DNA of 64,000 nucleotides, taken from positions 2,097,501 through 2,161,500 of the forward strand of contig NZ_CP018319.1 of NCBI RefSeq assembly GCF_001952935.1, written 5' to 3'. The notes beneath the pieces were generated by a model. The model had not been told where the DNA came from. It worked only from the letters and a program-made list of their open reading frames with translations, and did not search any database. Positions 19,641 through 28,804 of this stretch are shown here, in pieces. This DNA is from Pseudomonas frederiksbergensis. Lineage in GTDB: Bacteria > Pseudomonadota > Gammaproteobacteria > Pseudomonadales > Pseudomonadaceae. The position numbers and the translations under genes were made by a program. Position 1 is the first letter of the stretch. The number at the start of each line of letters is the position of its first letter.

Positions 19641-21985
19641 GTCAACATCAACAAGCCGACCAGAAACCCGTTCCGCGTTACAAGCCCTACAAAGGCCCAG
19701 CCGGTGGCTGGGGCGCGCTGGCCAGCGTTGCCCGCGCCTGGTTGACCAGCGACAACGCGCTGAAAAACCTGCGCATGATGCTCAAAACCAACAAGAACGG
19801 CGGGTTCGACTGCCCCGGTTGTGCCTGGGGCGATTCCAAGGAAGCCGGCATGGTGGCGTTCTGCGAGAACGGCGCCAAAGCGGTGAACTGGGAAGCGACC
19901 AAGCGCCGTGTCGACGGCGCGTTCTTTGCCAAACACAGCGTCAGTTCATTGCTGGAACAGAGCGACTACTGGCTGGAATATCAGGGCCGTCTGACCGAGC
20001 CATTAAGCTATGACGCCGCAACCGATCGCTACAAGCCGATCAGCTGGGAAGCCGCGTTCTCCTTGATCGCCAAGCATTTGCAGGGCCTGTCGAGCCCGGA
20101 TCAGGCCGAGTTCTACACCTCGGGCCGCGCCAGCAACGAAGCGGCGTACCTGTATCAATTGTTCGTGCGCGCCTATGGCACCAATAACTTCCCCGATTGC
20201 TCGAACATGTGCCACGAGGCCAGCGGTGTGGCCATGGCGCAAAGTGTCGGCGTCGGCAAAGGCACCGTCACCTTCGACGACTTCGAACACGCCGACGCGA
20301 TTTTTGTCTGGGGTCAGAACCCTGGCACCAACCATCCACGGATGCTCGAACCGTTGCGCGAAGCGGTAAAACGCGGCGCTCAGGTGGTCTGCATCAACCC
20401 GCTGAAAGAGCGCGGCCTGGAACGCTTCCAGCACCCGCAACACGCGATCGAAATGCTCACCAACGGCGACAAGCCGACCAACACCGCGTACTTCCGTCCG
20501 GCATTGGGCGGCGACATGGCGATCATGCGCGGCATGGCCAAGTTCCTGCTGCAGTGGGAGCGTGACGCACAGAAGGCGGGTGAGCCTGCCGTTTTCGACC
20601 ACGACTTCCTCAATGAACACAGTGTCAACGTGCTGGAATACCTGGGCACCGTCGACGACACCTCGTGGGAGCAGATCATCCAGCAATCCGGACTGACGCT
20701 GGTTGAAATCGAGCAAGCGGCGCGGATGTACGCCAAAGGCAAGAACGTGATCATGTGCTGGGCAATGGGCATCACCCAGCATCGCCATTCGGTGGCGACC
20801 ATCCAGGAAATCGCCAACCTGATGCTGCTGCGCGGCAACATCGGCCGGCCCGGCGCCGGTCTGTGCCCGGTGCGCGGCCACAGTAACGTGCAGGGCGACC
20901 GGACCATGGGCATCAACGAGCGTCCGCCGGTGGCGTTCCTCGATTCCCTGGAGCGTCGCTTCAAGTTCAAGGTGCCGCGTGAAAACGGTCACAACGTGGT
21001 CGAGGCGATCCATGCCATGGCCGATGGCCGCGCGAAAATCTTTATCGGTCTGGGCGGCAACTTCGCCCAAGCCACCCCGGACAGCTCACGGACCTTCCAG
21101 GCCCTGAGCAACTGCGACCTCACCGTACAAATCAGCACCAAGCTCAACCGCAGCCATCTGGCCCACGGCAAAGAGGCGCTGATCCTGCCGTGCCTGGGCC
21201 GCACCGACATCGACATCCAGACCGAAGGCCCGCAAGCGGTGACCGTCGAAGACTCGTTCAGCATGGTTCACGCCTCCAACGGCCAGTTGCAGCCGCTGTC
21301 GAACCAGATGCGTTCGGAGCCGGCGATCATTGCCGGCATCGCTGCCGCGACCCTGGGCAGCCAACCGGTGGACTGGAACTGGCTGGTGGCCGATTACCGG
21401 CGCATCCGCGACCTGATTGCCGACACCGTGGTGGGCTTCAAGGACTTCAACGAAAAGATCCAGAACCCGGGCGGGTTCTACCTCGGCAACAGCGCCGGTG
21501 CTCGCCGCTGGAACACGGCGTCGGGGCGCGCCAATTTCCGTGCGAACGTCCTGCCCAAAGACCTGGTGCACGAACGCACTCGCGCTACCGGCGTATTGCC
21601 GGACCTGATCATGCAGTCGATGCGTTCTCACGATCAGTACAACACCACGATTTATGGGCTTGATGACCGCTATCGCGGCGTGAAAGGTCAGCGTGATGTG
21701 TTGTTCGTCAACGAAGCCGACATCATTCGGCTGGGGTTCAAGCCGGGGCAGAAGGCTGACATCGTTTCGATCTGGGATGACGGCCGCGTGCGTCGGGTGA
21801 AGGGCTTTACGCTGCTGGCGTTTGATATCCCTGCCGGGCAAGCCGCGGCTTATTACCCGGAAGTGAATCCGCTGGTGCCGCTGGAGAGCATTGGGGATGG
21901 CAGCCATACGCCAACGTCGAAGTTTGTGGCGATCCGGTTGGAAGCGGCGAGTGAGACTGGACTCATCATGGCCAAGTCGGCCTGA
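19637..21985 (+). CDS. FdhF/YdeP-family molybdopterin oxidoreductase
   Basis: Molybdopterin bis-MGD oxidoreductase of 782 residues, similar in length to E. coli YdeP. It starts at GTG 19637 (overlap GTGA with fdhD). The N-terminal NGGFDCPGCAWGD supplies two cysteines but not a full four-cysteine cluster motif. The core has YTSGRASNEAAYLYQLFVR, SNMCHEASGVAMAQSVG and WGQNPGTNHPRM. The C-terminal dinucleotide-binding domain includes MRSHDQYNTTIYGLDDRYRG. There is no Tat signal, so it is cytoplasmic. The usual selenocysteine/cysteine ligand position of formate dehydrogenases is replaced in this family, and the true substrate is uncertain. Related genes have been linked to acid resistance. Confidence 0.9.
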   Translation: MSQHQQADQKPVPRYKPYKGPAGGWGALASVARAWLTSDNALKNLRMMLKTNKNGGFDCPGCAWGDSKEAGMVAFCENGAKAVNWEATKRRVDGAFFAKHSVSSLLEQSDYWLEYQGRLTEPLSYDAATDRYKPISWEAAFSLIAKHLQGLSSPDQAEFYTSGRASNEAAYLYQLFVRAYGTNNFPDCSNMCHEASGVAMAQSVGVGKGTVTFDDFEHADAIFVWGQNPGTNHPRMLEPLREAVKRGAQVVCINPLKERGLERFQHPQHAIEMLTNGDKPTNTAYFRPALGGDMAIMRGMAKFLLQWERDAQKAGEPAVFDHDFLNEHSVNVLEYLGTVDDTSWEQIIQQSGLTLVEIEQAARMYAKGKNVIMCWAMGITQHRHSVATIQEIANLMLLRGNIGRPGAGLCPVRGHSNVQGDRTMGINERPPVAFLDSLERRFKFKVPRENGHNVVEAIHAMADGRAKIFIGLGGNFAQATPDSSRTFQALSNCDLTVQISTKLNRSHLAHGKEALILPCLGRTDIDIQTEGPQAVTVEDSFSMVHASNGQLQPLSNQMRSEPAIIAGIAAATLGSQPVDWNWLVADYRRIRDLIADTVVGFKDFNEKIQNPGGFYLGNSAGARRWNTASGRANFRANVLPKDLVHERTRATGVLPDLIMQSMRSHDQYNTTIYGLDDRYRGVKGQRDVLFVNEADIIRLGFKPGQKADIVSIWDDGRVRRVKGFTLLAFDIPAGQAAAYYPEVNPLVPLESIGDGSHTPTSKFVAIRLEAASETGLIMAKSA

Positions 21986-21989
21986 CCCT

Positions 21990-22020
21990 GATCGTTCCCA
22001 CGCTCTGCGTGGGAACGATC
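21990..22020. repeat. Repeat family B, minimal copy
   Basis: Only the outer hairpin remains: GATCGTTCCCACG-ctctg-CGTGGGAACGATC, a 13-bp perfect inverted repeat, just after the molybdoenzyme stop. Confidence 0.9.
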
Positions 22021-22057
22021 AATCGAATATTCCAGATCAATCACTTTCCAAACGCCC

Positions 22058-22090
22058 ACAAAAAAGGCCGTTTTGCATGAAAACGGCCTG
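22058..22090 (-). terminator. Hairpin with T-run in minus orientation
   Basis: AGGCCGTTTT-gcatg-AAAACGGCCT preceded by six A residues. It would end leftward transcription. No minus-strand gene is close upstream, so it may serve as a barrier to antisense transcripts or arise by chance. Confidence 0.45.
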
Positions 22091-22246
22091 TCCGAAGTAG
22101 TTAAAGACCGGCGAAAAACGCTTAAGTTCCGACTAAAAAACAGTAACTTATAGAAATGTGCTCAAGTCGTGTTACTCGTCGGATTTCGATTGTCACGACC
22201 ATGACACGGCCTCAGGATCGCGCCGTCATCCCCTTGAGGTTCCTCT

Positions 22247-22732
22247 ATGAAGTTCTCCTCGATTCTCTTGTTGTCCCTTGGCCTGGTCAGTGGCTTCGCT
22301 TCTGCCGGCGGCACCACCGAAGCAGGTGTGGGCGGCGCATTGGGCGGGGTTCTTGGCTCGGTCGTCGGTCAGTCATTAGGCGGCAATACAGGTTCCACCA
22401 TTGGCGCGGCCCTGGGCGGCGCGGGTGGTAGTGCTGTTGGCGCAGACAAACGCAGCCGTGGCGAAGCCGCTATTGGCGGTGCGTTGGGCGCAGCAGGCGG
22501 TAACGTGGTCGGCCGCAGCGTGGGCGGCACCACCGGCAGCCTGATCGGCTCCGCAGCAGGCGGCGGTGCCGGTGGCGCGCTGGGTAACTACATGGGCAAC
22601 AAGAGCGATGACGATGATGATCGTCGTTCCTATCGTGGTGGCCATGGTGATCGTCGCTACTACCGCGACGGCCATCCGGGGCGCGGTCATGCCTATGGTC
22701 ATCGCAAGCACAAACATCGCTATCGCGACTGA
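22247..22732 (+). CDS. Glycine-zipper protein with basic histidine-rich tail
   Basis: 161-residue secreted or membrane protein. Sec signal peptide MKFSSILLLSLGLVSGFASA, then repeated glycine-zipper blocks (GALGGVLGSVVGQSLGG, GALGAAGGNVVGRSVGG, GGGAGGALGNYMGN) like YmgG/OmpA-associated proteins. The tail is acidic (SDDDDD) then rich in R, Y, H and G (RRSYRGGHGDRRYYRDGH). Such proteins sit in the cell envelope; the exact role is unknown. A strong terminator follows. Confidence 0.82.
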   Translation: MKFSSILLLSLGLVSGFASAGGTTEAGVGGALGGVLGSVVGQSLGGNTGSTIGAALGGAGGSAVGADKRSRGEAAIGGALGAAGGNVVGRSVGGTTGSLIGSAAGGGAGGALGNYMGNKSDDDDDRRSYRGGHGDRRYYRDGHPGRGHAYGHRKHKHRYRD

Positions 22733-22760
22733 GGTTGAATCACCTCGTTGACCGGTAGAT

Positions 22761-22799
22761 CAAAAAAATCGCAGCCCAAGGGCTGCGATTTTTTTTGCC
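22761..22799. terminator. Bidirectional terminator between convergent genes
   Basis: AAAAAAATCGCAGCCC-aa-GGGCTGCGATTTTTTT, an almost perfect hairpin with A and T runs on the two sides, between the glycine-zipper gene and the minus-strand thioesterase gene. Confidence 0.92.
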
Positions 22800-22801
22800 C
22801 G

Positions 22802-23221
22802 TCAAACCACCAACCGCTGCAGTGCCTCGCGCAAGCCGGCAGGAATCGCCACCGGCTGATTAGAGGCCCGATCCACAAACACATGCACAAAACGCCCTGC
22901 CGCGCAGGCCTCGTCTTCCCCGGCCTTGAACACTGCCAATTCGTATTGCACCGAACTGTTGCCCAACTTGCCCACCCGCAAACCGATTTCGATTCGGTCA
23001 GGGAAGGCAATGGACGCGAAGTAATCGCAAGCCGAACTCACCACAAAGCCCACCACTTCGCCGTCATGGATATCCAGACCGCCGACTTCGATCAGGTAGG
23101 TGTTCACTGCTGTGTCGAAGAAGCTGTAGTAAGTGACATTGTTGACGTGACCATAGGCGTCATTGTCGTGCCAGCGGGTGGTGATGGGCTGGAAGTGCGG
23201 GTAGGTGGCGCGTTGAGTCAT
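22802..23221 (-). CDS. Acyl-CoA thioesterase, 4HBT family
   Basis: Hotdog-fold thioesterase of 139 residues. The 4-hydroxybenzoyl-CoA thioesterase signature is clear: TRWHDNDAYGHVNNVTYYSFFDTAV, with the catalytic Asp in the HDNDAYGHVNN loop (about residues 18-28). It lies downstream of a 3-hydroxyacyl-CoA dehydrogenase gene in the same direction but with a family B repeat between them. A shared role in acyl-CoA metabolism is plausible; in P. aeruginosa a similar pair works on carnitine, but the dehydrogenase here is a longer two-domain type. Confidence 0.88.
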   Translation of the reverse strand: MTQRATYPHFQPITTRWHDNDAYGHVNNVTYYSFFDTAVNTYLIEVGGLDIHDGEVVGFVVSSACDYFASIAFPDRIEIGLRVGKLGNSSVQYELAVFKAGEDEACAAGRFVHVFVDRASNQPVAIPAGLREALQRLVV

Positions 23222-23237
23222 GGGTTCTCGCCTTGAG

Positions 23238-23348
23238 GATCGTTCCCACGCTCTGCGTGGGAATGCAGCCCGTGACGCTCTGCGTCACATTCAGGAGCGG
23301 ACGCAGAGCGTCCATGGAGACGTTCCCACGCAGAGCATGGGAACGATC
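23238..23348. repeat. Repeat family B, full element
   Basis: Outer GATCGTTCCCACGC... / ...GTGGGAACGATC arms with inner GACGCTCTGCGTC hairpins. It lies between the thioesterase and dehydrogenase genes. Confidence 0.95.
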
Positions 23349-23362
23349 AGCAGTAGTGGAGT

Positions 23363-24589
23363 CTACCGATCCGCAAACCCTTTACCCACCGCCGCCAACT
23401 CCCCGATCAGCCGCGCCGGGTTCCATTGATCCCCCTGCCTTGTTTCAAGCGCCAGCAACCGTTGGTGAATATCCGCCAGCCCTTGTTGATCCGCCCACGC
23501 CATCGGCCCGCCCTTGTCCGCCGGGAAGCCGTAGCCATTGAGGTACACCAGATCGATGTCGTGCGCCGACTCGGCAATCCCTTCCTGGAGGATCTTCGCC
23601 CCTTCATTGACCAGTGCCAGCAAGCAGCGCTCCAGGATCTCTTCGGGGCTTATCTCGCGTCGCTGGAACCCTAGTTCTTCACTGACCTGCAACACCAGCG
23701 CATCGACTTCAACATCGTGCTCAGCCTGGCGACTGCCCGGCTCATAGTGGTAATAGCCATTGCCACTCTTCTGGCCGAAACGCCCCAATTCGCACAGACG
23801 ATTGTCCACCTGAACCTCAGGCGCATCCTGTCCTTCACCCGCCAACTGCCGGGCACGCCATTCCAGATCGATGCCGACTACGTCGTACATGCGGAACGGC
23901 CCCATGGCAAAGCCAAAACCTTGCAGCACCGCATCAATCTGATGTGGATAAGCGCCTTCGAGCAACATCTTGCGCGCTTCGAGCGCATACGGATGCAGCA
24001 TGCGATTGCCGATGAAACCATGGCAGTTGCCCGACACCACGCTGACCTTGCCCATGCGTTTGCCCAGTGCCAGGGCAGCCTCCAGCACCGCCGGTGAAGT
24101 CTGTGCACCGCGAACGATTTCCAGCAATTTCATGATGTGCGCCGGGCTGAAAAAGTGCAGGCCCAACACCTGTTGCGGACGACGAGTAGCCGCAGCGATG
24201 GCATCGATATCCAGCGCCGAGGTATTGCTGGCCAGGATGGCTTCGGGTTTGAGCAGGCCGTCCAGTTCACGAAAGATTTTCTGCTTGAGTTCGAGGTTTT
24301 CGTACACCGCTTCGATCACCAGATCGACATCGCGGACCGCCGCGTAGTCTTTAGCCGCCGTTACTCGTGCAATGCGAGCGTCCGCCTCGGCCTGATCGAT
24401 CCGTCCCTGATGCACGTTGTGGGCGTAGGTGTCCGCCACGGTAGCCAGCGCCTGCTCAAGCATCTGTGGATTGTTATCAACCCATTGCACCGGGACGCCG
24501 GCGTTGGCCAGGCACATGACGATGCCACGGCCCATGGTGCCTGCGCCAATGACGGCGGCGCGCTGAATAGTGAACGGTGTCTGGCTCAT
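23363..24589 (-). CDS. 3-hydroxyacyl-CoA dehydrogenase
   Basis: NAD-dependent 3-hydroxyacyl-CoA dehydrogenase of 408 residues. The Rossmann motif AAVIGAGTMGRGIVMCLANAG begins near residue 10. The catalytic His is in LGLHFFSPAHIMKLLEIV, followed by the first C-terminal domain (GFIGNRMLHPYALEA) and a second one (LERCLLALVNEGAKILQEG, YLNGYGFPADKGGPMAWAD). This equals the dehydrogenase half of FadB/FadJ without the hydratase part. I start at ATG 24589 after AGAGAA. A longer frame to 24814 reads through a repeat and is rejected. Confidence 0.92.
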   Translation of the reverse strand: MSQTPFTIQRAAVIGAGTMGRGIVMCLANAGVPVQWVDNNPQMLEQALATVADTYAHNVHQGRIDQAEADARIARVTAAKDYAAVRDVDLVIEAVYENLELKQKIFRELDGLLKPEAILASNTSALDIDAIAAATRRPQQVLGLHFFSPAHIMKLLEIVRGAQTSPAVLEAALALGKRMGKVSVVSGNCHGFIGNRMLHPYALEARKMLLEGAYPHQIDAVLQGFGFAMGPFRMYDVVGIDLEWRARQLAGEGQDAPEVQVDNRLCELGRFGQKSGNGYYHYEPGSRQAEHDVEVDALVLQVSEELGFQRREISPEEILERCLLALVNEGAKILQEGIAESAHDIDLVYLNGYGFPADKGGPMAWADQQGLADIHQRLLALETRQGDQWNPARLIGELAAVGKGFADR

Positions 24590-24703
24590 GGTTGTTCTCT
24601 TGTTGGCGATCCAAAGACAGCCTTCACCATAGTCAGCCACCGCGCCTTTTTGAAATTTATTACTGTGATGAGCGACATTCAGCGGATGGATGACCGCCCA
24701 CCT

Positions 24704-24787
24704 GATCATTCCCACGCTCCGCGTTCGGCTGTGAAAGGGACGCGGAGCGTCCCGGGCTGCATTCCCACGCAGAGCGTGGGAACGATC
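24704..24787. repeat. Repeat family B, shortened copy
   Basis: The left half is partly deleted (GATCATTCCCACGCTCCGCG then directly the inner GGGACGCGGAGCGTCCC hairpin). The right half is complete and its last base is part of the stop codon of the helicase gene (TAG at 24787-24789). Confidence 0.9.
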
Positions 24788-26721
24788 TAGCGTGGCAAAT
24801 GCGCCTCGGCCCACGTCCGGACTTCGGCATACGGATAATCCTCAAGCGCCGCAAAACCGGAAATCGAGCGAGCCTTGAGCTTGGTGAACAGCGGCACGCC
24901 GATACCGCATAAAAACCGCGTCACGCGCTCCGCGGACGGAACGTTGCTGGTGTGCTGTTCATGCCTGTGGATAAAGTCAGCGCACAACGCCTCGAAATTT
25001 TTATCCACAAGCGCCGGTAATTCCGGTGGCGCCGGCAACCGCGCCACATCCCCGTGACACACCGAACAATGTCCGCACTGCTGCGGCGCATTTTCATCGC
25101 CGAAGTACTCGGCCAGGCGATAACCCAGGCAATGGTCCGTGGCAAACAGATCCAGCATGGCGTGAATCCGCGCGATCTCGGTTTGCTCATGGCGGGTGAA
25201 ATAGGCGTGCAACTCTTCGCTCAAGGCTTGGGCATCAAAACCGGTTTGCAGCAGGCTGTAGACCTCGGTCATCTGCTTGCTTTCGAGCTCGACCCAGCCC
25301 TTTTCCTGGAAATAATCCAGCGCCTTCACCACCCGATTACGCTCGGCCTGATGCTGTTCATAAAGCGCATCGAAATTCACTGTGGCCCAGGTCCGTGCGC
25401 GGCTCGAGGTCTGGATGATCGCCGCGACGAAATCCTTGCGCTCACCCTCGAAGCGGGCCAGCAAAGCCTCGGGTTCCTGCAAGTATTTGAAGCGGTATTC
25501 GGCGTAATAGGCGTAACGCGGCGCAATGATTCCCCGCAGTTCCAACTGCACCAGCAAGGTCTTGAGCGGCAATTGGCGGATGTTGCTGTGGTCTGCCAAC
25601 GGCCCCAACAGAAATTCCCACTGCCCCTCGGGCGCGGCGGCTTGCAACTCGTCGAGCACATGGCGGATGCCATCGAGCTCAGGCGTATCGCCGTAGACGA
25701 AGTTTTCCAGCACGTTGAGGCTGTCGCGGTTGGCCAATACCAGGCAGTCGGATGGCTGCCCGTCACGCCCGGCGCGGCCGATTTCCTGGCTGTAGTTTTC
25801 GATGGATTTGGGCAGGTCAAAATGCACTACGTTGCGGATGTCGCTCTTGTCGATGCCCATGCCGAACGCGATGGTAGCGACGATGCAATTGGACTGCCCG
25901 CCCATAAAGCGCTTTTGGATGGCTTCCCGTTGTTCGTGGGGCAAACCGGCGTGATACGCCTCGGCCTGTATGCCGTTGCGTCCCAGGTGTTCAGCGATGT
26001 GCTCAGCGGTTTTCTGCAAAGTGACGTAAACGATGCTCGGCTCGCCTGGACGTTCGCTCATCCATTCGACAAGGCGTCGGCGTTTGTCCTGTCCGCGCAC
26101 CGGTTCCACTAACAGATTGAGGTTCGGCCGATAGAAACCGGTGGTCACCACATCGTCGGCGGCAATGCCGAACTTGGCCTCCATGTCAGCGATCACCTTG
26201 GGTGTCGCGGTGGCGGTCAGCAGCAACGCCTGAGGGATGTTGAACTGGCGCTGATAGTCGGGAAGCTTGAGGTAATCGGGGCGGAAATTGTGGCCCCATT
26301 CCGAGATGCAGTGCGCCTCATCCACCACCAGCAACGAGATGGGTACTTGCTGCAGGAAATTGCGGAAACGCTCGTTCTTCAGGCGCTCCACGGAGATCAT
26401 CAAAATCTTCAGCTCGCCGGACTTGGCCCGAGCCATCACGTCGCTGGCATCATCGCGGCTCTGCGCCGAATCGATACTGCCCGCCGCAATGCCGTGGCGC
26501 TGCAGGAACGCCAGTTGATCCTGCATCAACGCCAGCAGCGGCGAGACCACCAGTGTCAGATGCGGCAGCAGCAAGGCCGGCAATTGATAACACAGGGACT
26601 TGCCCGAGCCGGTGGGGAAAATCGCCGCCGCCGAACGCCCGGCCAACACCGCGCTGATCGCCGCTTCCTGGCCGGGCCGAAACTGTGGATAACCGAAAAC
26701 CTGTTCCAGGGTGTTGTGCAT
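24787..26721 (-). CDS. RecQ-family ATP-dependent DNA helicase
   Basis: SF2 helicase of 644 residues. Motif 0 and I: FRPGQEAAISAVLAGRSA, FPTGSGKSLCYQLPA. Motif II: VVDEAHCISEWGHNFRPDY. Motif III: LLTATATPKV. Motifs V/VI: TIAFGMGIDKSDIRNVVHF and QEIGRAGRDGQPSD. The zinc-binding cysteines are at QCGHCSVCHG (about residue 545). It seems to lack a typical HRDC domain and is shorter than E. coli RecQ, so it is probably a second, RecQ-like helicase rather than the main RecQ. The gene ends inside a palindromic repeat. Confidence 0.9.
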   Translation of the reverse strand: MHNTLEQVFGYPQFRPGQEAAISAVLAGRSAAAIFPTGSGKSLCYQLPALLLPHLTLVVSPLLALMQDQLAFLQRHGIAAGSIDSAQSRDDASDVMARAKSGELKILMISVERLKNERFRNFLQQVPISLLVVDEAHCISEWGHNFRPDYLKLPDYQRQFNIPQALLLTATATPKVIADMEAKFGIAADDVVTTGFYRPNLNLLVEPVRGQDKRRRLVEWMSERPGEPSIVYVTLQKTAEHIAEHLGRNGIQAEAYHAGLPHEQREAIQKRFMGGQSNCIVATIAFGMGIDKSDIRNVVHFDLPKSIENYSQEIGRAGRDGQPSDCLVLANRDSLNVLENFVYGDTPELDGIRHVLDELQAAAPEGQWEFLLGPLADHSNIRQLPLKTLLVQLELRGIIAPRYAYYAEYRFKYLQEPEALLARFEGERKDFVAAIIQTSSRARTWATVNFDALYEQHQAERNRVVKALDYFQEKGWVELESKQMTEVYSLLQTGFDAQALSEELHAYFTRHEQTEIARIHAMLDLFATDHCLGYRLAEYFGDENAPQQCGHCSVCHGDVARLPAPPELPALVDKNFEALCADFIHRHEQHTSNVPSAERVTRFLCGIGVPLFTKLKARSISGFAALEDYPYAEVRTWAEAHLPR

Positions 26722-26991
26722 AAGCTGTCACTCCGTTGACCGCTGCGAAGCCCAAAGCCTAGCCGGCAAACGCAGCGAGTCGAGAAAAGGTCGGGGACCA
26801 AAACGATACGGGATGATACAGCGTCTATCGGACTAACTTTCGCCACAGGCTGAAACATACAGAGCACTTTGCCACCTGATTCCCCGCCACACTCCACTGG
26901 TAAGGTTCAACTTCGATAAAAATCACTCTCCGCGAAAATGGTCATCACGGCAGGAAGCCTGATGTACGCGGATACTCATGAAGGAACGACC

Positions 26992-28089
26992 ATGCTTCAA
27001 ATACCCGGTTTTTCAATTATCTTCGCGCTTTTGTTGCCATTCCTCTTAAGTGGATGCCTGACAAACCTCACGCAGCTCCCCATCGATCCGACCCCGTTCG
27101 AAACACCGGAGTACCGAGCCCAAAAGGGTTTGGCGATCGTTCACGCGTCAACCCTTTATGCCCGCGGTGGCACCGGTCAAGGCGTGGCCGTGGCACTGGT
27201 CGATTCAGGCCTGAATAGCAACTTGCCGGAATTCCAGGGAAGAATCCGCGATCCGGGCTTTGACCATGTCGAGAACCAGGTCGGTACCGTTGACAGAATC
27301 GGTCACGGCACCCAGATGGCTGGCATTCTGGCGGCCAACAAGGATGGTCAGGGCATGCATGGCGTTGCGTTCAATGCACAACTGATCCCCTTTCGTTTCG
27401 GTGACGACAACGAGCCATTTTTCTTCGACCGTGAGATTGCGCAATCCTGGCAGTCCGGTTTCGACAAGGGCACGCGCATCTTCAATAATTCGTGGGCCAA
27501 CGCCATTCCCGCGACCGAGATCAATGAGGCCCGTTATAAGCAGGTCATGCCTGAGTCGCTGGTGACCGCCCGAAAACTGGTCCGGGGCGGCGCGGTATTT
27601 GTGTTCCCGACCGGTAACGAACTGAAACGAGAGCCGCTGGTCGAGCCCGGTTTGCCGATCGCCATACCTGAACTGGAAATGGGCTGGATCGCGGTGGTTG
27701 CGCTGAAGAACGACGGCAGCGCCATCAATGCAAAATCCAACTACTGCGGTGTGGCTGCGGCCTGGTGCATCGCCGTACCGGGCGGCGATTCGGGCGCCGA
27801 CCAAGGTCTGCTGACCACCCACAAGGATGGCCAATACACCCAAACTGCCGGCACCTCTCCTGCGGTCGCGCTGGTCAGCGGTGCCCTGGCAGCACTGCAT
27901 AGTCGCTATCCTGAGCTCACCGCGCAGCAAGTGCGCAAACGCCTGCTGACGACCGCGAACCGGACCGGCATCTATGCAAACAGTGAAGCCTACGGCCAAG
28001 GATTGATGGACCTGGACGCAGCCTCGCGCCCAATCCCGGAATCCGAGATCGGTGCGACAGGGCAATCAGATTTGTCGTCACCCATCTAG
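26992..28089 (+). CDS. Subtilisin-like serine protease (S8), predicted lipoprotein
   Basis: 365-residue S8 peptidase. It opens with a lipoprotein signal ending in LLSGC (about residue 21), so it is probably membrane-anchored. Catalytic triad: Asp in VAVALVDSGLN, His in RIGHGTQMAGILA, Ser in TAGTSPAVALVSGALA. The serine motif reads GTSPAVALV instead of the usual GTSMAAPIV, and an oxyanion Asn is likely in VFPTGNE. There is no autotransporter barrel, although close relatives are autotransporter passengers. Start ATG 26992 has AAGGA upstream. It overlaps tail-to-tail by 4 bp with a possible small secreted protein on the other strand. Confidence 0.85.
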   Translation: MLQIPGFSIIFALLLPFLLSGCLTNLTQLPIDPTPFETPEYRAQKGLAIVHASTLYARGGTGQGVAVALVDSGLNSNLPEFQGRIRDPGFDHVENQVGTVDRIGHGTQMAGILAANKDGQGMHGVAFNAQLIPFRFGDDNEPFFFDREIAQSWQSGFDKGTRIFNNSWANAIPATEINEARYKQVMPESLVTARKLVRGGAVFVFPTGNELKREPLVEPGLPIAIPELEMGWIAVVALKNDGSAINAKSNYCGVAAAWCIAVPGGDSGADQGLLTTHKDGQYTQTAGTSPAVALVSGALAALHSRYPELTAQQVRKRLLTTANRTGIYANSEAYGQGLMDLDAASRPIPESEIGATGQSDLSSPI

Positions 28090-28262
28090 GGCACCAACAC
28101 CGCCTTCTCGTGAAACACCTGGCTCTTGCTCGCCAAAATGGCATGGGCCGGGCTGATTTCGCCGGTGACATCTGCAGCATCCACCGCACCACATGCCCCG
28201 GCCCACAACAACAAAATCGAGGCCATTGCATACCTAATTCGTGATAAGCGTTGGGCGGACAT
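28086..28262 (-). CDS. Possible small secreted protein
   Basis: 58-codon reading: basic start (MSAQRLSRIRYA), hydrophobic core (MASILLLWAGACGAV), then a polar tail ending FHEKAVLVP. This is a believable Sec signal peptide plus a mature peptide of about 30 residues. The ribosome site (AGGAC) is weak. The stop codons of this frame and of the protease share the palindrome CTAG. No family recognised. It could be chance; the convergent position makes cotranscription with the protease impossible. Confidence 0.35.
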   Translation of the reverse strand: MSAQRLSRIRYAMASILLLWAGACGAVDAADVTGEISPAHAILASKSQVFHEKAVLVP

Positions 28263-28439
28263 TTGGAAACGTCCTACTGATTCTGGCGCGCACCCTACAG
28301 AGGTTTGATGGGTTGCGCCTGACAACCCCGTAGGAAATCTGCCGTCTAAGGGTTTGGGCATAAAAAACCTCGGAAAACACGTAGGTTCGGTCCGAAAAGA
28401 CAGGAAAAACCCCTACAAAACCTGTCCATCGAAGCCGTA

Positions 28440-28469
28440 TTGCCGCGCAGCGCCGTGCCCTTCTATAGT
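28440..28469 (+). promoter_or_regulatory. Putative sigma-70 promoter
   Basis: TTGCCG, 18-bp spacer, TATAGT, about 70 bp upstream of the small-protein ATG at 28541. The -10 and its surroundings (CTATAGTC) resemble those upstream of the paralogous gene (30170). Confidence 0.45.
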
Positions 28470-28540
28470 CTGCGGCGCGGCTGAAATCAGGGTGTCGGCC
28501 TGCCGGCGAGATTGCCCGAATTCCTATAGGACTGACCTAA

Positions 28541-28804
28541 ATGCAAGACCGCTATCGTCCCCTCAAAACCAGCTACAGCGAAACGCCCGTCCTCGTCATC
28601 GACACCACGGCCAGCACCGGCGCCGTCCTCGACGCCGCGCACCAACGTCTGCGCGCGGCCAGCGATTTGCTCGAAACGCTTTATTGTCTGTGCTTCAAAC
28701 AGGCCGATGTTAAAGACATACCTCATATCGTGAATGCGCTTTATTTATTAACGCAGGATGGTTGCGAACTACTGGAAGTTGCCAAACAAAGAATAGGGCA
28801 CTAA
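28541..28804 (+). CDS. Small protein paralog 1 (DUF3077/DUF6124-like)
   Basis: 87-residue protein: a loose N-terminus (PVLVIDTTASTGAVLDAAHQ), then two helices (RLRAASDLLETLYCLCFKQ, IPHIVNALYLLTQDGCELLEVAKQR). It is paralogous to the 98-residue protein at 30416: both share RYRPL, the TLxCxCFK block with DIPHI, and ALYLLTQDGC. The shape matches small Pseudomonas proteins catalogued as domains of unknown function; the family number is a guess. A two-cysteine pattern (CLC/CQC) is kept in both copies. It lies just upstream of the hydrolase gene at 28906. Function unknown. Confidence 0.7.
   Translation: MQDRYRPLKTSYSETPVLVIDTTASTGAVLDAAHQRLRAASDLLETLYCLCFKQADVKDIPHIVNALYLLTQDGCELLEVAKQRIGH

Noticed and set aside
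22802..24589. Carnitine catabolism pair (cdhA/cdhB-like)
   Set aside because: The dehydrogenase has a second C-terminal domain and reads as a general 3-hydroxyacyl-CoA dehydrogenase; no carnitine genes are nearby.
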